Part shown: piece by piece, positions 14,929 through 23,115 of the stretch
Position numbering within the stretch: position 1 is the first letter of the stretch
How the letters are laid out: each line of letters opens with the position of its first letter
Translations under genes and position numbers: made by a program
Source: DATCYZ01 sp036526195
Lineage (GTDB): Bacteria > Pseudomonadota > Gammaproteobacteria > Burkholderiales > SG8-39
DNA: 31,221 nucleotides
Direction: 5' to 3'
NCBI GenBank assembly: GCA_036526195.1
Contig: DATCYZ010000038.1
Coordinates: 1 to 31,221, forward strand
Notes under the pieces: generated by a model
What the model saw: only the letters and a program-made list of their open reading frames with translations
Told to the model about the DNA's origin: nothing
Database searches by the model: none

Positions 14929-14946
14929 GCCGCGCCCCGGCGCGGC
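14929..14946. terminator. GC-only hairpin between convergent genes
   Basis: GCCGCGCC (14929-14936) and GGCGCGGC (14939-14946) form a perfect 8-bp stem with a two-base gap. There is no T run. Its place between two convergent stops suggests a shared pause or terminator, but it could be chance in GC-rich DNA. Confidence 0.35.
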
Positions 14947-14948
14947 GC

Positions 14949-15614
14949 CTACTTCAGCTGGTGCGCGAGGAACTCGTTCATGCGCGACCACACGGTATCC
15001 GCGGCCTGCGCGTCGTAGACCTCGGCGCGCGTCTCGTTGCAGAACCCGTGCTGGGCGTCGTAGCGGTAGAGTTGCGGCGTCCTGCCCGCCGCCTTCATCG
15101 TCTTCTCCAGGCCGTCCACGGCCGCCGGCGTGCACCAGTCGTCCCGGTTGGCGAAATGGCCCTGGAATGGAATCGCGATCTTCCCCGGGTCGGCGAAGTC
15201 CGCCGGCGGGATGCCGTACAGGCACACGCCCGCCGAGACCTCCGGCACGTGCACGCAGGCGGCGATCGTCAGCGCGCCGCCCATGCAGTACCCCATCACG
15301 CCGACCTTGCCGCCGAGGGCCTTCAGGTGCAGTACGGCGCCGCGAATGTCCTGGTGCGTGGCACCAGGGAAGTCGAGCCCGGTCATCAGGTGGTTGGCCT
15401 CCTCCGGCTTGGTGGTGACCCGGCCCTGATAGAGGTCTGGGGCGAGCGCGTTGTAGCCCGCCGCGGCAAAGCGGTCCGCCACGCCGCAGATCTGCGGGTT
15501 CAGGCCCCACCATTCCTGGATCACGACCACGCCGGGCTTGCCGGCGCCGGCCTCGGCCAGCCAGCCGCGGCAGCTCGATCCGTCCGGTCGCTTGAAATCG
15601 ATGATCTTCCCCAT
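14949..15614 (-). CDS. Dienelactone hydrolase family protein
   Basis: 221-residue cytoplasmic alpha/beta-hydrolase of the dienelactone hydrolase family. The nucleophile is Cys110 in GYCMGG, with Asp158 or 159 (NRDD) and His189 (AQHGFCN) as partners, and Glu34 in QEWWGLN as the residue that in ClcD-type enzymes holds the Cys inactive until substrate binds. True enzymes open dienelactone in (chloro)catechol degradation, but many chromosomal homologues have other roles and no catechol genes lie here, so the substrate is open. The start at 15614 has a strong AAGGAGG site six bases upstream on the minus strand. It is divergent from recQ and convergent with the MetE-like gene. Confidence 0.88.
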   Translation of the reverse strand: MGKIIDFKRPDGSSCRGWLAEAGAGKPGVVVIQEWWGLNPQICGVADRFAAAGYNALAPDLYQGRVTTKPEEANHLMTGLDFPGATHQDIRGAVLHLKALGGKVGVMGYCMGGALTIAACVHVPEVSAGVCLYGIPPADFADPGKIAIPFQGHFANRDDWCTPAAVDGLEKTMKAAGRTPQLYRYDAQHGFCNETRAEVYDAQAADTVWSRMNEFLAHQLK

Positions 15615-15700
15615 CGCCTGCCTCCTTCGGGTGTGCGCCTGCCGGATCGCAGGCCAGCAAGTGATTGTAGCGCCGCGTGGTTGTTATCATCGGCGCCGCG

Positions 15701-17494
15701 ATGCCCACCGCCCTTTCCCTCCTGCAGGACACCTTCGGCTACCCTGCCTTCCGCGGCCACCAGGCCGCGGTGATCGACCACGTCGCGGGCGGCGGCGACG
15801 CGCTGGTGCTAATGCCCACGGGCGGGGGCAAGTCGCTCTGCTTCCAGATCCCGGCGCTGCTGCGCCCGGGGACCGCCATCGTGGTCTCGCCGCTGATCGC
15901 GCTGATGCACGACCAGGTGGCGGCGCTCGACGAACTCGGGGTGCGCGCGGCCTACCTCGACTCGACGCTCTCCGGCGCGGACGCCGCCCGCGTCGAGGGC
16001 ACGTTCCGCACGGGCGGCTACGACCTGCTTTACGTCGCGCCCGAGCGCCTGCTCACCGGGCGCTTCCTCGACACCCTCGATGCCATGGCGGGGCAGGCGG
16101 CGATCGCGCTCTTCGCCATCGACGAGGCGCATTGCGTCGCGCAGTGGGGCCACGACTTCCGCCCGGAGTACCTGCAGCTCGAGGTGCTCGCCGAGCGCTT
16201 CCCGCGGGTGCCGCGCATCGCGCTCACCGCAACCGCCGACCCGCAGACGCGCACCGAGATCATCGCCAACCTGAAACTGGAAGACGCCCGCGTTTTCGTC
16301 TCCAGCTTCGACCGGCCGAACATCCGCTACCGCATCGTCGAGAAATCCGACCCGCGCGCGCAGCTGCTCGCTTTCATCCGGGACGAGCATCCGGGCGAGG
16401 CCGGCATCGTGTATTGCCTCTCGCGCAGGAAGGTCGAGGAAACCGCGGCGCGGCTGGTCGATGCCGGCATCCGCGCCCTGCCCTATCACGCCGGGCTGGG
16501 CGCGCAGGTGCGCGAGGCGAACCAGCAGGCCTTCCTGCGCGAGGACGGCGTGGTGATGACGGCGACCATTGCCTTCGGCATGGGCATCGACAAACCCGAC
16601 GTGCGCTTCGTCGCCCACCTCGATCTGCCGAAATCGATCGAGGGCTACTACCAGGAGACCGGTCGCGCCGGCCGCGACGGCGAGCCGGCGGACGCCTGGA
16701 TGAGCTACGGCCTGCAGGACGTGGTGCAGCACCGGCGCATGCTGGACGAATCCGAAGGCGACGAACGCTTCAAGCGCGTGGCGAGCGGCAAGCTCGACGC
16801 GTTGCTCGGGCTGTGCGAGACCACCGCCTGCCGGCGCGTGCGCCTGCTCGCCTATTTCGGCGAGGCGAGCGAGCCCTGCGGCAACTGCGACACCTGTCTG
16901 TCCCCGCCCGAGACCTGGGACGGCACCGTGGCGGCGCAGAAGGCGCTGTCCTGCGTCTACCGCACCGGGCAGCGCTTCGGCGCCGGGCATTTGATCGACG
17001 TGCTGACGGGCAAGGAAACCGACCGCATGCAGCAATGGGGGCACCATCAACTGCCCACCTTCGGCGTCGGCGCCGACCTGTCGGTGCGCGAATGGCGCGG
17101 CGTGTTCCGCAGCCTTGCCGCGCTCGGCCTGCTGGCGGTCGACCCGGCGCATGGCGCGCTGAAACTCACCGCGTCGAGCCGCGCGGTGCTCAAGGGCGAG
17201 CAGACCGTGGCGATCCGGCGGCAACTGGAGAAGAAGGCCGCCGCCCCGCGACGACGCTCGAGCGGCGCGCCGCTCGGCGCCGAGGCGCAGGCGCGCTTCG
17301 AGCAACTGCGCGCCTGGCGCGCCGCCACCGCACGCGAGCACGGCGTGCCGGCCTACGTCATCCTGCACGACGCCACGCTCGCGGCGCTGGCCGAGGCGCG
17401 ACCGCAGTCGATCGACGCGATGCGCGGGATCTCCGGGATCGGGACGAAGAAACTGGAGAACTACGGGCCGGCGCTGCTCGAGATCCTGGCCTGA
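15701..17494 (+). CDS. recQ: ATP-dependent DNA helicase RecQ
   Basis: 3'-5' helicase of recombination and fork repair, 597 residues from the ATG at 15701. Order of domains: helicase motif 0 (FGYPAFRGHQ), Walker A MPTGGGKS (38-45), DEAH box (141-144), motif III ALTATA, motif VI QETGRAGRDG, RecQ-C zinc site with the CGNCDTC cysteines, winged helix (about 410-500) and a C-terminal HRDC domain ending GIGTKKLENYGPALLEIL. All helicase motifs look intact and the length is normal. A GTG at 15677 would add eight residues with no family match. The gene ends three bases before the stop of the convergent S41 protease gene, with no visible terminator between them. Long frames on the opposite strand are shadows. 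Confidence 0.95.
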   Translation: MPTALSLLQDTFGYPAFRGHQAAVIDHVAGGGDALVLMPTGGGKSLCFQIPALLRPGTAIVVSPLIALMHDQVAALDELGVRAAYLDSTLSGADAARVEGTFRTGGYDLLYVAPERLLTGRFLDTLDAMAGQAAIALFAIDEAHCVAQWGHDFRPEYLQLEVLAERFPRVPRIALTATADPQTRTEIIANLKLEDARVFVSSFDRPNIRYRIVEKSDPRAQLLAFIRDEHPGEAGIVYCLSRRKVEETAARLVDAGIRALPYHAGLGAQVREANQQAFLREDGVVMTATIAFGMGIDKPDVRFVAHLDLPKSIEGYYQETGRAGRDGEPADAWMSYGLQDVVQHRRMLDESEGDERFKRVASGKLDALLGLCETTACRRVRLLAYFGEASEPCGNCDTCLSPPETWDGTVAAQKALSCVYRTGQRFGAGHLIDVLTGKETDRMQQWGHHQLPTFGVGADLSVREWRGVFRSLAALGLLAVDPAHGALKLTASSRAVLKGEQTVAIRRQLEKKAAAPRRRSSGAPLGAEAQARFEQLRAWRAATAREHGVPAYVILHDATLAALAEARPQSIDAMRGISGIGTKKLENYGPALLEILA

Positions 17495-17497
17495 GGC

Positions 17498-18733
17498 TCA
17501 GTCGGCCTTCGGCGCCTGCGCGGGCACCGGGACGCGCAGCAGCTTCCACCCCGCGTTCAGCTGCAGGTCCTTCTGCAGGCGCGCTTCCAGCGGCAGCTTT
17601 TCCGCCTCGCGCCGCAGCGCCTTGTCCATGGTCACGGCGAAATCCGGCTGCAGCCCGGCCGCGTGCCAGGACTTGCCCTCGGGGTCGAACATCGCGCGCA
17701 CGATGAACTTCACGCGCCAGTCGTTGTTCAGCCGGAAGGTTTCCTCCAGCGTTGCCTTGCCGTAGGTCTGCGTGCCGACGATGCGCGCCTTGCCGTGCGC
17801 GCGCAGCGCGGCGGCGAAGATCTCAGCCGAGGAGCCGGTCTCGCGATCGACCAACACCACGAGTTCCATTTGCACCGGCGCGGCGTTCGAGGAGATGAAA
17901 TTCTCCACCTTGCCGTCGTGCTGCAGGGTGCGCACCAGAATCGCCTTCGCCGGCAGGAACACCTCGGCGAGCTTCATGCCGTCGAGGAACACCCCGCCGC
18001 GGTTGCCGCGCAGGTCGAGCACCGCGCGCGTGATGCCCTGCGCGCCCATCGCCGCCATCGCCGTCTCGAGTTCCTTCGCCACGCCTTGCGTGACGTTGTC
18101 GATATCGACATAGCCCACGCCCCCGGGCAGCACCTCCCAGCGCAGGTTGACGACAGTGAAGGGCCGGATGTCGAGCGCCAGTTCGAGCACCTCGATGTCG
18201 CGCACCACCGTAAGGCGCAGGCGCTCGCCGGACTCGCCCTGCAGCAACGCGTCGATCTGCGCCGCGCTCCTGCCGCCGAGCCGCTCGCCGTTGATGCGCA
18301 GGATCCGGTCCTGCACCCGCACCTGCCCGTCGGCCGCGGACCCCGGCAGCACGCGCGTCACCGTCAGGCTGTCGTCGGCGCGATCGATGGTGCTGATCAC
18401 CCCCGCATGCAGGCGCCGGCCCTTCAGCGCCTCGGACACCTGCTCGTACTCCGCCGGGCGCCACAGCTTCCCCAGTTCGCGGTCGTTCGGCGGCGAGACA
18501 TGGCGCAGCATGCCGAGGATGGCGGCGTGCCAGAGCGACTCCTCGGTGATGGCGCTCGAATAGTATTTCTCCAGGATCAGCTTGCGCACCTGCTCGAAGC
18601 TCGCCGCGGCCTCCGGGAACGGGGTCTCGAGCGCGACCGGCCAGAGCGGCGGTCGCGGCGGCGCATCGGCCAGCGCCGGCAGCGCGAACGCCGGCGCGAG
18701 AAGCAGGACTGCAAGGCTGCGAAGGCTGGGCAT
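17498..18733 (-). CDS. S41 family carboxy-terminal processing protease-like protein
   Basis: 411-residue exported protein. Signal peptide MPSLRSLAVLLLAPAFALPALA (cut about 22), N-terminal helical part, a PDZ domain (about 105-190, with VLPGSAADGQVRVQDRILRINGE) and an S41 protease core. The family's Ser-Lys dyad is visible as Ser301 in TGSSAEI and Lys326 in TYGKATLE, 25 apart as in known Ctp proteases. It should act in the periplasm, trimming or degrading proteins from the C-terminus. The start at 18733 has GGGAG eight bases upstream. It is divergent from the acyl-CoA dehydrogenase operon; an AGTATA at 18764-18769 reads TATACT on its strand and may be its -10 box, though I see no good -35. Confidence 0.88.
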   Translation of the reverse strand: MPSLRSLAVLLLAPAFALPALADAPPRPPLWPVALETPFPEAAASFEQVRKLILEKYYSSAITEESLWHAAILGMLRHVSPPNDRELGKLWRPAEYEQVSEALKGRRLHAGVISTIDRADDSLTVTRVLPGSAADGQVRVQDRILRINGERLGGRSAAQIDALLQGESGERLRLTVVRDIEVLELALDIRPFTVVNLRWEVLPGGVGYVDIDNVTQGVAKELETAMAAMGAQGITRAVLDLRGNRGGVFLDGMKLAEVFLPAKAILVRTLQHDGKVENFISSNAAPVQMELVVLVDRETGSSAEIFAAALRAHGKARIVGTQTYGKATLEETFRLNNDWRVKFIVRAMFDPEGKSWHAAGLQPDFAVTMDKALRREAEKLPLEARLQKDLQLNAGWKLLRVPVPAQAPKAD

Positions 18734-18822
18734 GTTGCCGCTCCCGGGAAATCGTCCGCCGCCAGTATAGGTCGCCTGAAACAGCGCCCACGGATCGCGC
18801 GGAATCGGGCAGACTCCCCCTC

Positions 18823-19962
18823 ATGCGATTCCGCTTTCCGATTTTCGAGTTTCCGCCCGAAGCCGAGGCGCTGCGCGCCGAGGTGCGCGCCTTCATCGCG
18901 GAGGAACTCGCCGCGAAGCGCTGGCAGCGCGGCGGCGATTTCGCCAGCCATTACGACGCCGGCTTTTCGCAACGACTGGGGGCGCGCGGCTGGCTCGGCA
19001 TGACCTGGCCGAAGCGCTACGGCGGACACGAGCGCTCGATGCTCGAGCGCCTGGTCGTCACCGAGGAGCTGCTTGCCGCGAGCGCGCCGGTGGCGGCGCA
19101 CTGGATCGGCGACCGGCAAAGCGGGCCGCTGCTGCTGCGTTACGGCAGCGAGGCCCAGCGCGAAGCCTTCCTGCCGCGCATCGCGCGCGGCGAGATCTTC
19201 TTTTCCATCGGCATGAGCGAACCCGACTCTGGCTCCGACCTCGCCTCGGTGCGCACGCGCGCGACGAAGGTCGACGGCGGCTGGCGGATCGACGGGCGCA
19301 AGGTGTGGACCACCTTCGCGCACCTGAACCATTACGCCATCGTGCTCGCGCGGGTCGGCGAGGCGGGCAGCTCGCGCCACGACGGCCTGTCGCAGTTCAT
19401 CGTCGACCTGAAGGCGGCCGACGTCAGCGTGCGCCCCATCGTCAACATGGGCGGGCTGAAGGAGTTCAACGAGGTGCTGTTTGACGGCAGCTTCGTCGCG
19501 GACGACCGGCTGGTCGGCAAGCCGGGCAACGGCTGGACGCAGGTGACGAGCGAGCTCGCCTTCGAGCGCAGCGGCCCGGAGCGCTACCTCTCGTGCATCC
19601 GGCTGGTGGAGTCCGCCCTGCTGGCCGCCGGCAAGACGCCCTCGCCGCGCGTGCACGAGGCGCTCGGGCGCATGACGGCGAAGCTCGTCGCGCTGCGCAC
19701 CATGTCGATCGCGGTGGCGGCGCAACTGCAGAACGGCGAGGCGCCGAACCTCGAGGCCTCGCTGATCAAGGACCTCGGCAACGCCTTCGAGCGCGAGCAG
19801 ATCGCGGTGTTCCGCGCGCTCGGCGGCGAGCTCCCCGGCGCCGGCGAAGACTACCTCTCGGCGCTCGGCGAGACGACGCTCTCGGCGCCCTCCTGGACGC
19901 TGCGCGGCGGCACCCGCGAGATCCTGCGCGGCATCGTGGCGCGCGGGCTGGGGCTGCGATGA
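18823..19962 (+). CDS. Acyl-CoA dehydrogenase, large-subunit type
   Basis: 379-residue FAD enzyme introducing a double bond in an acyl-CoA. The FAD/substrate block FFSIGMSEPDSGSDLASVRTRA (127-148) and WRIDGRKVWTTFA are typical, and the end LRGGTREILRGIVARGLG matches the family's terminal helix. At the C-terminal position where medium-chain enzymes carry the catalytic Glu (EGT), this protein has Gly. A Glu at 244 or 248 (SELAFERSG) is the likely base, as in alpha-beta heteromeric dehydrogenases such as the mycobacterial FadE pairs. The stop overlaps the start of a second, shorter dehydrogenase by ATGA, which supports a heteromer. No ribosome site is evident. Probable substrates are aryl-propanoyl or other side-chain CoA esters, inferred only from context. 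Confidence 0.87.
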   Translation: MRFRFPIFEFPPEAEALRAEVRAFIAEELAAKRWQRGGDFASHYDAGFSQRLGARGWLGMTWPKRYGGHERSMLERLVVTEELLAASAPVAAHWIGDRQSGPLLLRYGSEAQREAFLPRIARGEIFFSIGMSEPDSGSDLASVRTRATKVDGGWRIDGRKVWTTFAHLNHYAIVLARVGEAGSSRHDGLSQFIVDLKAADVSVRPIVNMGGLKEFNEVLFDGSFVADDRLVGKPGNGWTQVTSELAFERSGPERYLSCIRLVESALLAAGKTPSPRVHEALGRMTAKLVALRTMSIAVAAQLQNGEAPNLEASLIKDLGNAFEREQIAVFRALGGELPGAGEDYLSALGETTLSAPSWTLRGGTREILRGIVARGLGLR

Positions 19963-20831
19963 ACGGCGCGCGCATCGAGCCGGTGCTGGTGGCGGACGCC
20001 ATGGTGCGCGAGGCCGCGACCCGCGCCTTCGAAGACCTCGCGCGCGCCTGGCACGCGGGCGAAAACGCCGATGGCAGCGATCCGCGCAGCGCCGCACGCG
20101 AGGCCCTGCTCGAAAAGGTCGTCGCCCTCGGCTTCGCGGAGGCCCTGCCCGCGCCCGAGGACCGCGCGGCATGGCCCGATGCGGCGGAGATCATCCGCGC
20201 CGCGGCGCGCGTCGCCGCGCCGGTCGACATGGCGCTGCTGCTCGTCACCGGCGATCGGGCCGGCTGCATCGCGCCGCGCCAGTCGCCGTACCGTCCGGCA
20301 CACGTCGGCCTGCCCGCCTATTCGCCCGACATCATCCGCGCGCTGGCGCTCGGTCGGGCCCTGCAGATCGGCGCGGCCATGGAAGCAGCGCTGGAACTCT
20401 CGATTGTCTACGTGCAGGACCGCAAGCAGTTCGGCCAGGCGCTGGCGCGCTTCCAGGCGATCCAGCACGGCCTCGCGCTCGCCGCCGAGGAAACCGCCGC
20501 CTGCCAGGCGATCTCCGAGCTCGCGCTTGCCGGCGCGGCGCGCGTGGGGCTCGACAGCCTGCGCCTGTCCGGTCTGCTCGACGCCGCCGCGCTCGTCTGC
20601 GGCCGCGGCGTGGACGTGGTCTACGACATCTGTCACCAGGTGCATGGCGCGATCGGCTACACCCGCGAGTACGCCCTGCACCGCCACAGCCTGGACCTGC
20701 TCTTCTGGCGCGACCAGCTGATGGCGCTGCGCGGCGGCGAGTTGCGCGCCGCCGAACGCCTCGGCGAGGCCGCCCTCGGCGCCGGCAGCCTCTGGCGCAG
20801 CGTCACCCACCTGATGAAACCCGGAGCCTGA
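19959..20831 (+). CDS. Short acyl-CoA dehydrogenase-like partner subunit, lacking the middle domain
   Basis: 290 residues against about 380 in normal family members. The N-terminal helical region (to about 115) is followed almost at once by the C-terminal helical domain: RALALGRALQIGAAMEAALELSIVYVQDRKQFGQALARFQAIQHGLA and later CHQVHGAIGYTREYALHRHSLDLLFWRDQ. The middle beta-barrel, which holds the FAD-binding TEPGAGSD-type block, is absent. The frame is open with no sign of a recent break. It starts by ATGA overlap with the large subunit, so it is most likely the partner subunit of a heteromer, contributing C-terminal FAD contacts through RKQFG. An ancestral internal deletion is the alternative. 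One base separates it from the crotonase-family gene. Confidence 0.8.
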   Translation: MNGARIEPVLVADAMVREAATRAFEDLARAWHAGENADGSDPRSAAREALLEKVVALGFAEALPAPEDRAAWPDAAEIIRAAARVAAPVDMALLLVTGDRAGCIAPRQSPYRPAHVGLPAYSPDIIRALALGRALQIGAAMEAALELSIVYVQDRKQFGQALARFQAIQHGLALAAEETAACQAISELALAGAARVGLDSLRLSGLLDAAALVCGRGVDVVYDICHQVHGAIGYTREYALHRHSLDLLFWRDQLMALRGGELRAAERLGEAALGAGSLWRSVTHLMKPGA

Positions 20832-20832
20832 A

Positions 20833-21615
20833 ATGAGCGCATTCGTGAAGTTCGAGCAAGCCGGCGCCGTGGTCACCCTGACCCTGGACCGCCCCGACGA
20901 GCGCAACGCGCTCTCCACCCAGGCGCAGTGGGACGAACTCGTCGCCTGCTGCGAGCGGGCGCAGGCCGATCCTTCGGTCAAGGTCGTCATCCTCACCGGC
21001 GCCGGCTCGGCGTTCTCCGCCGGCGGCAACGTCAAGGACATGCGCGACAAGAAGGGCATCGCCGGCGGCACGCCTTACGAGATCGCGCAGGGCTACGCCG
21101 GCGGCATCCAGAGGATCCCGCTTGCGCTGCACGGGCTGGACGTGCCGACCATCGCCGCGGTCAACGGGCCCGCGGTGGGCGCGGGCTGCGACCTCGCCTG
21201 CATGTGCGACATCCGCATCGCGTCGGACAGGGCGCGCTTTGCCGAGAGCTTCGTCAAGCTCGGCATCATCCCGGGCGACGGCGGCGCGTGGCTGCTGCAG
21301 CGCGCGATCGGCTACCAGCGGGCGGCGGAACTCTCCTTCACCGGCGACATGATCGATGCCGCCACGGCGCTGTCGATCGGGCTGGTATCCAAAGTCGTCT
21401 CGCACGATTCTCTGATGGACGCGGCGCGCGAGCTTGCGGGCCGCATCGCCGCAAACCCGGCGCCGGCGCTGCGCATGGCCAAGCGCCTGCTGCGCCAGGC
21501 GCAGACCTCGCGGCTGGACGAAACCCTGCAGCTTTCGGCGGCCATGCAGGCGCTCGCCCACCACACCAGCGAGCACGACGCCGCGGTGGCGGCGTTCTTC
21601 GACAAGCGCAAGTAG
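20833..21615 (+). CDS. Enoyl-CoA hydratase/isomerase (crotonase) family protein
   Basis: 260 residues, crotonase fold. The oxyanion-hole segments AFSAGGNVKDM and VNGPAVGAGCDLACMCDIRIAS and the PGDGGAWLLQRAIG block are clear. Against rat mitochondrial crotonase, the first catalytic Glu (GCELA) is Asp here (GCDLA), and the second position (PEILLGTIPG) aligns with Phe in ESFVKLGIIPG. A simple hydratase role is therefore doubtful. The Asp in PGDGG sits where dienoyl-CoA isomerase has a catalytic Asp, so isomerase, hydrolase or lyase chemistry is possible. It starts one base after the short dehydrogenase and is the third gene of that operon. A 9-bp hairpin follows its stop. Confidence 0.88.
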   Translation: MSAFVKFEQAGAVVTLTLDRPDERNALSTQAQWDELVACCERAQADPSVKVVILTGAGSAFSAGGNVKDMRDKKGIAGGTPYEIAQGYAGGIQRIPLALHGLDVPTIAAVNGPAVGAGCDLACMCDIRIASDRARFAESFVKLGIIPGDGGAWLLQRAIGYQRAAELSFTGDMIDAATALSIGLVSKVVSHDSLMDAARELAGRIAANPAPALRMAKRLLRQAQTSRLDETLQLSAAMQALAHHTSEHDAAVAAFFDKRK

Positions 21616-21621
21616 GCGCGC

Positions 21622-21643
21622 GCCGTCGTCACCGGACGACGGC
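21622..21643 (+). terminator. Perfect 9-bp hairpin after the crotonase gene
   Basis: GCCGTCGTC (21622-21630), loop ACCG, GACGACGGC (21635-21643), starting six bases after the TAG. There is no T run, so it may be a pause or an RNA-stabilising end rather than a classical intrinsic terminator. Confidence 0.5.
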
Positions 21644-21782
21644 AGCCGGTCGCGAGGGCGGAACTACGTCACGCTTTGCCGTGCCGCCACGATACGCTGC
21701 CCGCGTTTGTGACCTATCGCACGGTTCCCGGGTGAAAACGCGGTTAGCGTCGTCCCATCGAAACACTGATTGGAGACACCCG

Positions 21783-22232
21783 ATGAACCTGAAACCGTTC
21801 CTGCGAAGTTCCGCGGCGGCAATTGCCGTCCTCGGATTCCTGACATCGCCCACGGTGCTGGCCGACAAGCCGGCCCACGCCGGAGGCGGCAAGCACAAGC
21901 CGCAGGCGAAGGCGCATCAAGCAGGGTTCGACGCGCGCCAGCGCGAGGCGGCCCACGGCTACTACGGCGAGCGTGTGCGTGCCGGCCATTGCCCCCCGGG
22001 TCTGGCGAAGAAGAACAACGGCTGCCTGCCGCCGGGGCAGGCGAAGAAGTGGAAGGTCGGCGCGCCGCTGCCGCGCGGTGTGATTTACCACGACGTGCCG
22101 CAGGAGATCATCGTCCGCATCGGCCTGCCGCCGGCCGGTCAGCGCATCGTGCGCGTGGCCAACGACCTGCTGCTGATCGCCGTCGGCACCGGCATGGTGC
22201 TCGACGCGATCGAGGACCTCGGCAAGCTCTGA
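21783..22232 (+). CDS. Exported CigR/RcnB-like family protein
   Basis: 149 residues. Signal peptide with Lys4 and Arg8, then a hydrophobic stretch and a VLA-DK cut at about 27/28. The mature part is basic and His/Lys-rich, then has CPPGLAKKNNGCLPPGQAKKW and PLPRGVIYHDVP, and ends in RVANDLLLIAVGTGMVLDAIEDL. This layout matches the RcnB-like family that includes Salmonella CigR. The family is periplasmic or membrane-associated; RcnB affects Ni/Co export in E. coli and CigR is called an anti-virulence regulator, but for this organism the role is unknown. GGAG lies eight bases before the ATG. It stands alone and its stop is seven bases from the convergent amidohydrolase gene. Confidence 0.8.
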   Translation: MNLKPFLRSSAAAIAVLGFLTSPTVLADKPAHAGGGKHKPQAKAHQAGFDARQREAAHGYYGERVRAGHCPPGLAKKNNGCLPPGQAKKWKVGAPLPRGVIYHDVPQEIIVRIGLPPAGQRIVRVANDLLLIAVGTGMVLDAIEDLGKL

Positions 22233-22239
22233 ACGGGGC

Positions 22240-23115
22240 TCAGCCGAGCCCGAGCAACTTCACCGCGTTCTGCTTCATGATGAGCGGGCGCACCTCGGGC
22301 TTGATCGGCAGCTTGTCGAACTCCGCGATCCAGCGATCCGGCAGGATCACCGGGTTGTCCGAGCCGAACAGCACCCGGTCCTTGAGCAGCGTGTTCGCGT
22401 ACTGCACCAGCTTCGGCTCGAAGTACTTCGGCAGCCAGCCCGACAGGTCGATGTAGACGTTCGGCTTGTGCAGCGCGACCGAGAGCGCCTCGTCCTGCCA
22501 GGGCACCGAGGGGTGCGCCATGATGATCGGCATGTCGGGGAAGTCCGCGGCGACGTCGTCGAGGTGGATCGGGTTCGCGTACTTGATGCGCAGGCCGCCG
22601 CCGCCGCGCATGCCGGCGCCGATGCCGGTCTGCCCGGTGTGGAAGATCGCCGGCAGCTTCGCTTCCGCGATCACCTCGTACAGCGGGTAGACGCTGTGGT
22701 CGTCCGGGAAGAAGCCCTGGATGATCGGGTGGAACTTGAAGCCGCGCACGCCGAAGTCCTTGATCAGGCGTCGCGCCTCGCGCACGCCCATCTTGCCGCG
22801 CGCCGGGTCGATGCTGGCGAAGGGGATGCAGATGTCCGACTGCTCGTGCGCCGACTCGGCCACTTCCTCGTTGGAAATCCGCTTGATGCCGAGGCCGCCC
22901 TCGTGGTCGACGGTGAAGACGACGAAGGCGATGCTGCGCTCGCGATAATAAGTCGCCATCTGGGCGATGGTCGGGTGCTTCACCTCGTAGCGGAAGTAAC
23001 GCCCGCGCGCCTCCAGCGCCTCCTTCTCCGCCTCGTCGGGCAGCATGCGGGTGGAGACCTCGGCGTGGGTGTGGATGTCGATGGCGACGAGCGCCTCGAC
23101 GTTCATCTTCTTCAT
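22240..23115 (-). CDS. Amidohydrolase family protein (PF04909/ACMSD-like)
   Basis: 291-residue metal-dependent hydrolase or decarboxylase of the amidohydrolase-2 group. Metal and active-site motifs are IDIHTHAE (His15, His17), FKFHPI, FHTGQTG, MAHPSVPW and FGSDNP. It is the last gene of the minus-strand operon and its ATG overlaps the ligase stop (ATGA), with AGGAG about seven bases upstream. Known members next to cinnamoyl-CoA ligases and MarR regulators hydrolyse aryl-beta-ketoacyl-CoA to an aromatic acid and acetyl-CoA in hydroxycinnamate breakdown; a similar role here is inferred from neighbours, not from diagnostic residues. Decarboxylation of a hydroxybenzoate-type acid is the main alternative. 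Confidence 0.85.
   Translation of the reverse strand: MKKMNVEALVAIDIHTHAEVSTRMLPDEAEKEALEARGRYFRYEVKHPTIAQMATYYRERSIAFVVFTVDHEGGLGIKRISNEEVAESAHEQSDICIPFASIDPARGKMGVREARRLIKDFGVRGFKFHPIIQGFFPDDHSVYPLYEVIAEAKLPAIFHTGQTGIGAGMRGGGGLRIKYANPIHLDDVAADFPDMPIIMAHPSVPWQDEALSVALHKPNVYIDLSGWLPKYFEPKLVQYANTLLKDRVLFGSDNPVILPDRWIAEFDKLPIKPEVRPLIMKQNAVKLLGLG

Noticed and set aside
15809..17368. 519-codon minus-strand frame opposite recQ
   Set aside because: recQ has every helicase motif in the plus frame; the antisense frame has none and has shadow composition.
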